Shown here piece by piece: positions 55,284-62,936 of a stretch of DNA of 64,000 bases. Below the pieces are notes generated by a model. It made no database searches and was not told the origin of the DNA. It saw nothing but the letters and a program-made list of their open reading frames with translations. The DNA is taken from assembly GCF_003182135.1 (NCBI RefSeq), contig NZ_QGTL01000002.1, positions 1-64,000 on the forward strand. The letters are read 5' to 3'. The position numbers and the translations under genes are program-made. The DNA is from Nocardia neocaledoniensis (GTDB taxonomy: Bacteria; Actinomycetota; Actinomycetes; Mycobacteriales; Mycobacteriaceae). Positions within the stretch are counted from its first letter, which is position 1. Every line of letters starts with the position of its first letter.

Positions 55284-56537
55284 ATGAAGATTTTGATGGT
55301 GTCGTGGGAGTACCCGCCGGTCGTGGTCGGCGGGCTCGGTCGGCACGTGCACCACCTGGCCGTGGAACTGGCCGCGGCCGGGCACGAGGTGGTCGTGCTG
55401 GCGCGCAGGCCCACGGGCACCGACTCGCTCACCCATCCCACACACTCCTATGTCGCCGACGGTGTGCTCGTCGTCGCCGTCGCCGAGGACCCGCCCTGCT
55501 TCGACTTCGGCGAGGACATGCTCGCCTGGACCCTGGCGATGGGGCACGCGATGGTGCGGGCCGGTGTCGCGCTGGGCAAGCCGGGCGTGGGCGAGGGCTG
55601 GACCCCGGACGTGGTGCACGCGCACGACTGGCTCGTCGCGCACCCCTCGATCGCGCTGGCCGAGTTCTACGACGTGCCGCTGGTGGCGACCATCCACGCC
55701 ACCGAGGCGGGCAGGCACAGCGGCTGGGTGTCGGGGCGGGTCAACAAGCAGGTCCACTCGGTGGAGTGGTGGCTGTGCAACGAGGCCGATCAGCTCATCA
55801 CCTGCTCGACCTCCATGCAGGACGAGGTGGAACGGCTCTACGGGCCCGAGCTCTCGCCGATCACGGTGATCCGCAACGGCATCGACGTCGGCGCGTGGAC
55901 CTTCCGGCCGCGCGCGCCGCGCAGCGGGCCGCCGAAGCTGCTGTACGTGGGACGGCTCGAGTACGAGAAGGGCGTGCAGGACGCGATCGCGGCACTGCCC
56001 CGCATCCGTCGCGCGCATCCCGGCACCACCCTGACAGTGGCCGGGGTCGGTACCCAGTTCGAGTGGTTGCGTGAGCGCGCGAGGGTGCACCGCGTCGCCA
56101 GGGCCGTGAACTTCGTCGGCAGCCTCGGCCACACCGAACTGCTCGGCTGGCTGCACGGCGCCGACGCCATCGTGCTGCCGAGCCGCTACGAGCCGTTCGG
56201 GATCGTCGCGCTCGAGGCCGCCGCCGCCGGCGTGCCGCTGATCGCTTCCACCGCGGGCGGTCTGGGCGAGGCCGTCATCGACGGTGTCACCGGCGCCTCC
56301 TTCGAACCCGCCGATGTCGACGGCCTGGTCGACGCGGCCCGCGCCGTCCTCGACGATCCCGCCACCGCCCAGGACCGCGCCTTCAACGCCCGCGAACGGC
56401 TCACCGCCGACTTCGCCTGGGACGTGGTCGCCGCCGAGACCGCCCAGGTGTACTCCGCCGCCAAGCGCCGCGTCCGCACCTCTCTCGGCCGCCCCGACAT
56501 CGTCGAACGCCCGCTGCCCGAGCGCGACCCGAAGTAG
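55284..56537 (+). CDS. GT4 glycosyltransferase, glycogen-synthase-like (Rv3032-like)
   Basis: A 417-residue GT-B enzyme. It opens MKILMVSWEYPPVVVGGLGRHVHHLA, with the donor-loop GGLG of glycogen-synthase-type GT4 enzymes. HAHDWL lies near 115 and IRNGIDVGAW near 200. The C-terminal nucleotide-sugar site has LYVGRLEYEKGVQDAI near 218 and the E-x7-E motif PSRYEPFGIVALEAAAAG near 296. Rv3032 extends alpha-1,4-glucan chains for methylglucose lipopolysaccharide and capsular glucan. Third gene of a tight operon after the methyltransferase and branching enzyme. Confidence 0.9.
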   Translation: MKILMVSWEYPPVVVGGLGRHVHHLAVELAAAGHEVVVLARRPTGTDSLTHPTHSYVADGVLVVAVAEDPPCFDFGEDMLAWTLAMGHAMVRAGVALGKPGVGEGWTPDVVHAHDWLVAHPSIALAEFYDVPLVATIHATEAGRHSGWVSGRVNKQVHSVEWWLCNEADQLITCSTSMQDEVERLYGPELSPITVIRNGIDVGAWTFRPRAPRSGPPKLLYVGRLEYEKGVQDAIAALPRIRRAHPGTTLTVAGVGTQFEWLRERARVHRVARAVNFVGSLGHTELLGWLHGADAIVLPSRYEPFGIVALEAAAAGVPLIASTAGGLGEAVIDGVTGASFEPADVDGLVDAARAVLDDPATAQDRAFNARERLTADFAWDVVAAETAQVYSAAKRRVRTSLGRPDIVERPLPERDPK

Positions 56538-56618
56538 CACCGGATTCGGCGCTTCCCCGCGCCGGATTCACCCACAACGCATGACGCCGCGCCGACGGTC
56601 CGGCCCTACCGTCGCCTC

Positions 56619-56981
56619 ATGCCTTTGACACCGATCCCCGACCTGCCCGCCGCGACGATCGGTTTCCGCGCGTCCGGCGTCGTCACCGCCGAGGACTACA
56701 CCACCCAGCTGAATCCCGCGATCGAGTCCGCCCTCGAGCACCAGCAGCCGGTGAACGTCGTCTACGTCCTCGGCCCCGACTTCGACCGCTACTCCCTCGA
56801 CGCGATGTGGCAGGACCTGAAACTCGTCCAGGTCCCCCGCAGCGCCTGGGGCCGCATAGCCCTGGTCACCGACCACAAAACCCTCGGCGAAGCCGTCCAC
56901 CTCTTCGCCTTCCTCATCCCCGCCGAAATCCGCGTCTTCCCCGTCACCGCCGAACCCGACGCCATCGCCTGGGTGGCTTGA
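56619..56981 (+). CDS. SpoIIAA-like / STAS-type small protein
   Basis: A 120-residue protein of the SpoIIAA-like (DUF3478) type. The pattern is a beta-alpha fold with GFRASGVVTAEDYTTQLNPAIESAL (residues 15-39), NVVYVLGPDFDRYSLDAMWQDLKL and WGRIALVTDHKTLGEAVHLFAF near 77-98. Family members are small cytosolic proteins of unknown role, possibly lipid or partner binding. It starts 81 bp after the glycosyltransferase and may be read through from it. It converges on the next gene with a 7-bp gap. Confidence 0.75.
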   Translation: MPLTPIPDLPAATIGFRASGVVTAEDYTTQLNPAIESALEHQQPVNVVYVLGPDFDRYSLDAMWQDLKLVQVPRSAWGRIALVTDHKTLGEAVHLFAFLIPAEIRVFPVTAEPDAIAWVA

Positions 56982-56988
56982 GCGGCGA

Positions 56989-58335
56989 TCAGGCGGGTGG
57001 GATGCCGTTGGGGTGGTAGTGGGTGGCGGCGTTCCAGAGGAAGAAGCTGTCGATGCCCGCGGCTCGGGTGGCGTCGATCTGGGCTCGGACTTCGTTGTCG
57101 CCGTAGGGGACGCCGAGGGTGAAGTCCTGGAGCCAGGGGACGACCTTCGCGCCGGTGGTCGCGGTGGTGGTCTGGAAGTCGCGGAGGGAGGCGAGGGTGA
57201 TGTCGTAGGGCTGGGCGTTGGGGTTGGCGACGCCGTATTCGCCGGGGTTCCAGTGTGAGGGGTAGACCATCGGGGCGACGTAGTCGACGTGGCGGGCGAT
57301 GCGGGGGATGTCCTGGGCGATCTGGTCGGGGCGGGTGGCGGCGATGCCGTACACGGCGGCGCTCAGGTGCGCGCCCGCGGCGTGGACCGGGTAGCGGCTC
57401 TCGGCGACGAAACCCGCGACCGCGTCGGTGGGCGTGTCGGCGAGTCCGGGGAAACGCATGCTGGACAGGCTGCCGTCCGGGCGGCGGACGTAGTCGTACA
57501 TGATGCCGTCGAAACCGAGCCTGGCCGCTTCCACCGCGAGATCGATGTTGTAGCGGCGCACCTCGGGCTGAGCGACATTGGTGAAGGCGATCGGGCCGTA
57601 GTGGCTGGAATAGGGCTGGCCGGACGGATTCTGGACGACCCAGTCCGGCCTGCCGCTGTGCCATGCCCATGCGGCCACCGTCGGATCGCGGAACGCGACG
57701 ATCCGTCCCACCACCCGCACCCCGAGGTCGTGCAGCTGACGCAAAGCGGCCGGAGCGTCGTAAATGGCCGCGACAGCGCCGGATTCGCGGGCGAGCGGCA
57801 CCTGCGAGTCGTATCCGACGACGCCGTCCTCGTCCTTGATGTCGAGCTGCACGGTATCGATGCGCCCCTCGCGCGCCATGGCGAGCACGCCCTCGCGCAA
57901 TCCCTCGTGCGACCAGGCGTGCGCGGTGACGTGCACGGCGCGCAGCCGTGGCAACGCGAACCCCGTCACCGCGATCGCGCCGCTCCGATTACCCGCCGCG
58001 TCGACCGCGACGACCTCGACGGCAGGCGCCCACGGCACCGAGAATTCGAAGGCCCCGTCCGCGGCGGGCGTCACGGACTCGTCCCCGACGGACACGCGCA
58101 CCGCATCGATCGCCGTGCCGCGCACCACGATCGGCGCACGATAGGAGGACACCGGTTCGGGCGCGAGCACCCGCAGTTCCGGGGGCGTGGTGTCGGCGGT
58201 GGGCGTGCTACCGGATCTGGTCAACGCGAATCCGGCCAGCAGCGCGACGATCACGACGGCGAGGACAGCGCCCCCGCCGATCGTCGCCCACCGCGTCCGA
58301 TCCCTCGACTGGATACGCAATCCCAACGCCCACAC
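56989..58335 (-). CDS. Membrane-anchored putative glycoside hydrolase (DUF4015)
   Basis: A 448-residue protein. One N-terminal membrane segment (WATIGGGAVLAVVIVALLAGFAL, about 18-40) anchors it outside the cell. An Ig-like beta-sandwich (about 50-130: TTPPELRVLAPEPVSSYRAPIVVRGTAID) precedes the DUF4015 putative glycosidase TIM barrel (about 130-448). Barrel features are VQLDIKDEDGVVGYDSQVPLARE near 168, GFDGIMYDYVRRPDG near 275 and HVDYVAPMVYPSHWNPGEYG near 345, with acidic residues at strand ends. The substrate is unknown; an envelope alpha-glucan is possible by context. GTG 58335 is used, TTG 58338 is alternative. It is divergent from the deacetylase lipoprotein gene. Confidence 0.75.
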   Translation of the reverse strand: MWALGLRIQSRDRTRWATIGGGAVLAVVIVALLAGFALTRSGSTPTADTTPPELRVLAPEPVSSYRAPIVVRGTAIDAVRVSVGDESVTPAADGAFEFSVPWAPAVEVVAVDAAGNRSGAIAVTGFALPRLRAVHVTAHAWSHEGLREGVLAMAREGRIDTVQLDIKDEDGVVGYDSQVPLARESGAVAAIYDAPAALRQLHDLGVRVVGRIVAFRDPTVAAWAWHSGRPDWVVQNPSGQPYSSHYGPIAFTNVAQPEVRRYNIDLAVEAARLGFDGIMYDYVRRPDGSLSSMRFPGLADTPTDAVAGFVAESRYPVHAAGAHLSAAVYGIAATRPDQIAQDIPRIARHVDYVAPMVYPSHWNPGEYGVANPNAQPYDITLASLRDFQTTTATTGAKVVPWLQDFTLGVPYGDNEVRAQIDATRAAGIDSFFLWNAATHYHPNGIPPA

Positions 58336-58442
58336 CAACTTCCACTACGGTTCGCCAGGCCACTATGGCGCAGTAGCGTGCGGGGTCCACCGGTAATCGC
58401 AAGATCGAGGGAAAACCTCTGCCGCCGCGTAACATTGCCGCG

Positions 58443-59444
58443 ATGACGGGCGGTTCGACAGCGGTATCCCGGCTCTTCGGCGCGGCACTGCTCGCCCTGA
58501 CCCTCACCGCGTGCGCGGCGCAAACCCCGCAGGCGATCGTCGAACCACCACCGGCGCCCCCGCCGAGCACCCCGGCGGATCCGGCCGCGATCGCCGCCAA
58601 CGAACTGGGTTTCGTCCCGATCCTGATGTATCACCAGATCACCCCCGACCCCACGGGCGAATACGACCAGACCCCAGCGGAGTTCCGCGACGAACTCGAT
58701 CGGCTGTACCGCGAGGGCTATCGCCCGGTGACCGTCGCGCAGTACATCTCCGGCGAACTCGACCTGCCCGCGGGCACGCACCCGGTTGTGCTCACCTTCG
58801 ACGATTCCACCAGCAGCCAGCTCACGTTCACCGCCGGGGGCGCGCCTGCCCCGGACAGCGCGGCGGGCATCCTCGCCGAATTCGGCGCACAACACCCGGA
58901 TTTCCGGCCGGTCGCCACGTTCTACGTCAACAACGAGCCCTTCGGCGGCGATCCGCGCGCACTCCCCTGGCTGGCGGCCAACGGGCACGAGATCGGCGCG
59001 CACACCGCCGAACACGCGAACCTCGCGAGCCTGGACGCCGAAGGCGTGCAACGCCAGCTGGTGCTGAACGTGCGGGCGATCACCGTGGCCGCGCCCGGAG
59101 TCACGGTGCGCACCATGGCCTTACCGCTCGGCATCGCGCCCCGCGACCGCGACCTGGCGCGGGCGGGCGGCTGGGACGGCACCGGCTACCGTTTCGACGC
59201 GGTACTGCTGGTCGGCGCCGAGCCGGCGCCCGCACCGTACGGCTCCGTCGATCCCGGCGGAGTTCCGCGGATCCGGTCGGGCCGGGGCGCGGTCCCCTTC
59301 GACTCGGCGTACTGGCTCGACTGGCTGGCCGCGCACCCCGAACAGCGCTACACCGCCGACGGCGACCCGGCGCGCGTCTCGTTCCCCCGGCGGCTCGCCG
59401 CCGAGGTCGACGCGCGCTGGGCGGACCGGGCCAACCCCTACTGA
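58443..59444 (+). CDS. Polysaccharide deacetylase (NodB-fold) lipoprotein
   Basis: A 333-residue lipoprotein. The leader ends in the lipobox LTAC (Cys24) followed by a Pro-rich linker. The NodB-homology domain begins near residue 56: FVPILMYHQITPDPTGEYD, EFRDELDRLYREGYRPVTVAQYI, then the metal/catalytic LTFDDSTSS (Asp-Asp) near 118, ATFYVNN near 158 and the H-x-x-x-H metal pair in EIGAHTAEHANL near 180. It probably removes acetyl groups from a cell-wall or capsule sugar. ATG 58443. Divergent from the glycoside-hydrolase-like gene and convergent (7-bp overlap) with the propeller lipoprotein gene. Confidence 0.83.
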   Translation: MTGGSTAVSRLFGAALLALTLTACAAQTPQAIVEPPPAPPPSTPADPAAIAANELGFVPILMYHQITPDPTGEYDQTPAEFRDELDRLYREGYRPVTVAQYISGELDLPAGTHPVVLTFDDSTSSQLTFTAGGAPAPDSAAGILAEFGAQHPDFRPVATFYVNNEPFGGDPRALPWLAANGHEIGAHTAEHANLASLDAEGVQRQLVLNVRAITVAAPGVTVRTMALPLGIAPRDRDLARAGGWDGTGYRFDAVLLVGAEPAPAPYGSVDPGGVPRIRSGRGAVPFDSAYWLDWLAAHPEQRYTADGDPARVSFPRRLAAEVDARWADRANPY

Positions 59445-60733
59445 GCGTCGGGCTGGAAGGTGAAGATCTCGCCGAGCCGGGTCGCGACGAGGACCTCGCC
59501 CTTCGGCCCGATCGATGTGCCGGTGGTGGTGCCGGTCGCACCGGGCAGAACGTCGGAGTCGACGGTGTTGCCGGTGGTGGTGTCGAAGGTGATGAGGTTG
59601 AGTCCGGCGCCGATGGCCGCCACGGTGTAGCCGATGTCGCCCGCGGTCTGGGCGGGGGTGCCGCGCAGGGCCAGGTCCTTACGTTCCCAGGCCGGCTCGA
59701 CGCGATCGCCACGGTCGTGGACGGCCATCAGGTAGCCGTCGTCGCCCGCGGGAATGATCAGGTCGTCGACGACGGAGATCCCGCCGCTGGGGGTCCAGCC
59801 GAGCGCGTGGATCCAGCGGGTGCTGCCGTCCTCGGTGTTCACCGCGATCAGGCGGCCGCTGTTGTCGCCGACGTAGACGGTGGCGCCGTCGGCGGACAGG
59901 GTGGGGCTGGTGGCGCTGCCGCCGGTGAGCATGTCGGCGCTCCACACCTGGGTGACCTTGCCGTCGGCATAGCGCAGGGCGCGCAGCGCGGCGACCGTCT
60001 TGCCCGGCTCCCAGACGGTCACGAAGAAGCGGCCCGAGTCCGGGTCGACGGCGGTGGTGTTGGCGACCGCGCAGCGCGGGCCGCCGGTGCGGCAGTCGTC
60101 GAGGCCGTCGCCGGAGGCGGGGCGGGTCAGCCCGGGGTACTGCAGGAAGTCGGGCTCGCCGAGCAGTTGCAGGGTGGGCACCTCGCGGCCGCCGGTCTGG
60201 CGGTCGAGCACGTCGACCTGACCGGACTGGGTGATGGTGAGCAGCTTGCCGTCGCCGGTGAACTGGATCGCCACCGGCACCCCGGCCACCGGCGTGCGCC
60301 AGCGCGGCTGCCCGAGGTAGTTGAAGGAGTTCACCGCGCCGTCGTCACCGACGTAGACGTTGTTGGTGCCGTCGACGACGGTGGGCGCCTCGATGGTGGA
60401 CGGCCCGAGCGCGTTGCAGAACCGCTTGCGCCCGGTGTGCATCTGGAAGGAGAAGATCGCGCAGTTGGCGGTGCTCGTGGTGACGAACATCTGGCCTTCG
60501 GGACCGATCGTCACGGGCTGGGCGATGGGCCCGCCCACCGGCCGCGACCAGCTCAGCGTCACCGACTCGGCCCCGGTCACCGGGCTCGCGCCCCCGTTGC
60601 GGCCGTCGTGATGCGCTGCGGGCCAGCCCAATCCGGGGCCGACGGTGATGTCGTCGACATAGGTGCCGCAACCGGTCAGCGCCACCACACCGGCGGCAGC
60701 GAACGCGACCGCGACACGAGTCCGAGTTCGCAC
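59438..60733 (-). CDS. PQQ-type beta-propeller lipoprotein (Rv3035-like)
   Basis: A 431-residue lipoprotein (leader TRVAVAFAAAGVVALTGC, lipobox LTGC). The remainder is a PQQ-like beta-propeller with repeated blades of the G-x-x-x-V/L-D...G...W type (YVGDDGAVNSFNYLGQPRW, VDVLDRQTGGREV, VYVGDNSGRLIAVNTEDGSTRW, YLMAVHDRGD). Such proteins act as scaffolds or sugar-binding modules; no enzyme site is visible. Start GTG 60733 with GGGAGA 7 nt upstream. Position beside an Rv3034c-like acyltransferase matches Rv3035. Its 3' end overlaps the deacetylase by 7 bp. Confidence 0.78.
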   Translation of the reverse strand: MRTRTRVAVAFAAAGVVALTGCGTYVDDITVGPGLGWPAAHHDGRNGGASPVTGAESVTLSWSRPVGGPIAQPVTIGPEGQMFVTTSTANCAIFSFQMHTGRKRFCNALGPSTIEAPTVVDGTNNVYVGDDGAVNSFNYLGQPRWRTPVAGVPVAIQFTGDGKLLTITQSGQVDVLDRQTGGREVPTLQLLGEPDFLQYPGLTRPASGDGLDDCRTGGPRCAVANTTAVDPDSGRFFVTVWEPGKTVAALRALRYADGKVTQVWSADMLTGGSATSPTLSADGATVYVGDNSGRLIAVNTEDGSTRWIHALGWTPSGGISVVDDLIIPAGDDGYLMAVHDRGDRVEPAWERKDLALRGTPAQTAGDIGYTVAAIGAGLNLITFDTTTGNTVDSDVLPGATGTTTGTSIGPKGEVLVATRLGEIFTFQPDAQ

Positions 60734-60870
60734 CTGCTGTTCTCCCTGTGATGTTCGAAGCCGAGGATCGGGGTATCGCACAGTTCGTGTGCGCTCCGAA
60801 AGTACTCTGTTTACCCGATGACCGACTCCCCGGGTACCAGGCCCGGCGGATCACGACGGGAGAGTAGTTC

Positions 60871-61617
60871 GTGACGAGCATGTGGGGCGCGCCGCTGAGC
60901 GCGCGCTGGCGTGGATCACGCCGCCGCGATCCGCAGCAGGCACGCTTTCTGACCAGGGAATCGCTGCGCTGGGTGCTCGCCAATCGCGCCTACACCCCCT
61001 GGTACCTCGTGCGGTACTACCGGCTGGCCAAGTTCCGGCTGACCAACCCGCACATCGTGCTGCGCGGCATGGTGTTCCTCGGCCGCAATGTGGAGATCCA
61101 CGCGACCCCGGAACTGGCCCGCATGGAGATCGGCCGGTGGGTGCACATCGGCGACGGCAACGCCATCCGCTGCCACGAGGGTTCGCTGCGCATCGGCGAC
61201 AAGGTGGTGTTCGGCAAGGACAACGTCGTCAACACCTACCTCGACATCGAGATCGGCGAATCCACCCTGGTCGCCGACTGGTGCTACATCTGCGACTTCG
61301 ACCACAAGATGGACGACATCACCCTGCCCATCAAGGACCAGGGCATCGTGAAGAGCCCCGTCCGGATCGGCCCCGACACCTGGATCGCGGCCAAGGTGAC
61401 GGTGCTGCGCGACACCCGCGTCGGCCGTGGCTGTGTGCTCGGCGCGCACGCGGTGGTGCGCGGGGACGTCCCCGACTACAGCATCGCCGTCGGCGCGCCC
61501 GCCAAGGTGGTCAAGAACCGCAAGGTCGCCTGGGACGCGAGCGCCGAGGAGCGCGAGGCCTACCTGGCCGCGCTGGCCGATATCGAGCGCAAGAAGAACG
61601 CCGCCGCCCAGGCGTGA
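60871..61617 (+). CDS. Hexapeptide-repeat acyltransferase (Rv3034c-like)
   Basis: A 248-residue left-handed beta-helix acyltransferase (LbetaH). After a basic, aromatic N-terminus (WYLVRYYRLAKFRL), hexapeptide turns run from about residue 65: IGRWVHIGDGNAIRC, LRIGDKVVFGKDNVV, then IGPDTWIAAKVTVLRDTRVGRGCVLGAHAVV and YSIAVGAPAKVVKNRK near 205. Related enzymes O-acetylate or O-acylate sugars. GTG 60871. It faces away from the propeller gene. Its mycobacterial equivalent sits next to the methylglucose lipopolysaccharide genes, so acylation of that polymer is a reasonable guess. Confidence 0.83.
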   Translation: MTSMWGAPLSARWRGSRRRDPQQARFLTRESLRWVLANRAYTPWYLVRYYRLAKFRLTNPHIVLRGMVFLGRNVEIHATPELARMEIGRWVHIGDGNAIRCHEGSLRIGDKVVFGKDNVVNTYLDIEIGESTLVADWCYICDFDHKMDDITLPIKDQGIVKSPVRIGPDTWIAAKVTVLRDTRVGRGCVLGAHAVVRGDVPDYSIAVGAPAKVVKNRKVAWDASAEEREAYLAALADIERKKNAAAQA

Positions 61618-61685
61618 TCGTCCGCCCCGCCGACGCGCGCGGTGCACGATGGTGCGTGTCGGTGGCGGTGGGTACGGTCTGCTCC

Positions 61686-62225
61686 GTGGAGAGCTATGCG
61701 GCGCTGCTGCGGGGCATCATGCCCACCAATCCGAACATGCGGAACGAGAAGTTGCGCGCGGTGTTCGAGGGGCTCGGGTTCACGAAGGTGGCCTCGGTGC
61801 TGACGAGCGGCAACCTCGTGTTCCGCACCGCCGATGATCCCGCCGATCTGGAGGAACGCATCCAGGAGGCGCTGTCGGCCGAGCTGGGCATCCCCGGCGG
61901 CACCATCATCCGCAGCCATCCCGAACTGCGCGCCCTGCTCGACCGCGACCCGTTCGAGGGCCTGCCGCACGAACGCGGCTCCTATCTCACGGTCACCTTC
62001 TTCAAAGACCGCATGCGTCAGGCGGATACGACGGCGTTCGAGGACGATCCGCTCACCCGCGTCATCGGCTACGACGCCGGCGCACGCGCGTTCCTCACCG
62101 TGATCGACAACAGCACCGGCAAGACGCCGGATTTCATGGCCCGCCTGGAGAAGACCTACGGCAAGGACATCACGACCCGCACCTGGCTCACGGTCCAGCG
62201 CGTGGTGAAGAAGATGGAGGCCTGA
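61686..62225 (+). CDS. DUF1697 family protein
   Basis: A 179-residue protein of DUF1697, a widespread family of unknown function with a ferredoxin-like alpha/beta fold. Typical features are YAALLRGIMPTNPNMRNEKLRAVFEGLGFTKV at the N-terminus, LTSGNLVF near 37, SYLTVTFF near 100 and the C-terminal TTRTWLTVQRV. GTG 61686 gives the natural N-terminus; there is no clear ribosome site, so it may be a leaderless or coupled start. It follows the acyltransferase by 68 bp. No link of function is evident. Confidence 0.8.
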   Translation: MESYAALLRGIMPTNPNMRNEKLRAVFEGLGFTKVASVLTSGNLVFRTADDPADLEERIQEALSAELGIPGGTIIRSHPELRALLDRDPFEGLPHERGSYLTVTFFKDRMRQADTTAFEDDPLTRVIGYDAGARAFLTVIDNSTGKTPDFMARLEKTYGKDITTRTWLTVQRVVKKMEA

Positions 62226-62246
62226 GTCCGGGTGCAAGATCGAGGG

Positions 62247-62933
62247 GTGAGCCACCCGCACCTCCCGCGCGACATCGAGGAATTCCGCGCCCTCGCCAAG
62301 GCCCGGTTGACGGCGTTTCCCCGGATCGCCGTCCCCGACGCCCCCGGCATGCGTCGCGCGGGCGTGACGCTGTGCGTGGTGCCGGGCGAGGACGGCCTGT
62401 CGGTGCTCGTGATGAAGCGCGCCTACCGCGGTCGCAACGCGGGCCAGTGGGGGTTGCCGGGCGGGCGGCTCGAGCCCGGTGAGACCCCTGAGCTGGCGGC
62501 GCTACGGGAACTGCACGAGGAGCTGAACCTGACCGCGAAACCGGCCGATGTGCTCGGCCTGCTGGACGATTTTCCGGCGACCTCCGGCTTCGCGATCACC
62601 CCGATCGTGGTCACGGTCGCCGATGTCGACGCCCTGCGGCCCAATCCGGACGAGGTGTTCTCCGTCCACCAGGTCGACCTCGCCCGGCTCGCCGACGAGG
62701 ACGTCCCGCACTGGGTGCGCCCCGAACACGCCACTCTCCAGCACGAACTGCGCGGCGATCTTCCGGAGGCGGATGCCGCCGGGCTGCTCCAGATGCGCAT
62801 CGGCCCGAAGATGACCATCCACGCCCCCACCGGGGCCCTGCTGTGGCAGTTCCGCGCGGTCGTCCTGCTCGGCCACTCCCCCGCCGAATCCCGGGTCGCC
62901 CACTTCACCCAGCCCGACTGGACCAGGCACTGA
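62247..62933 (+). CDS. Nudix hydrolase
   Basis: A 228-residue CoA- or nucleotide-pyrophosphatase-type Nudix protein. The Nudix box is complete at about 70-93 (GGRLEPGETPELAALRELHEELNL; G-x5-E-x7-R-E-x2-E-E). The LPRDIEEFRALAKARLTAF start and the overall length resemble the CoA diphosphatase (NudL) branch. Two starts are possible: GTG 62247 (used) and GTG 62232; neither has a good ribosome site. It lies 21 bp after DUF1697 and is probably co-transcribed. It ends 3 bp before the convergent methyltransferase gene. Confidence 0.85.
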   Translation: MSHPHLPRDIEEFRALAKARLTAFPRIAVPDAPGMRRAGVTLCVVPGEDGLSVLVMKRAYRGRNAGQWGLPGGRLEPGETPELAALRELHEELNLTAKPADVLGLLDDFPATSGFAITPIVVTVADVDALRPNPDEVFSVHQVDLARLADEDVPHWVRPEHATLQHELRGDLPEADAAGLLQMRIGPKMTIHAPTGALLWQFRAVVLLGHSPAESRVAHFTQPDWTRH

Positions 62934-62936
62934 CGC

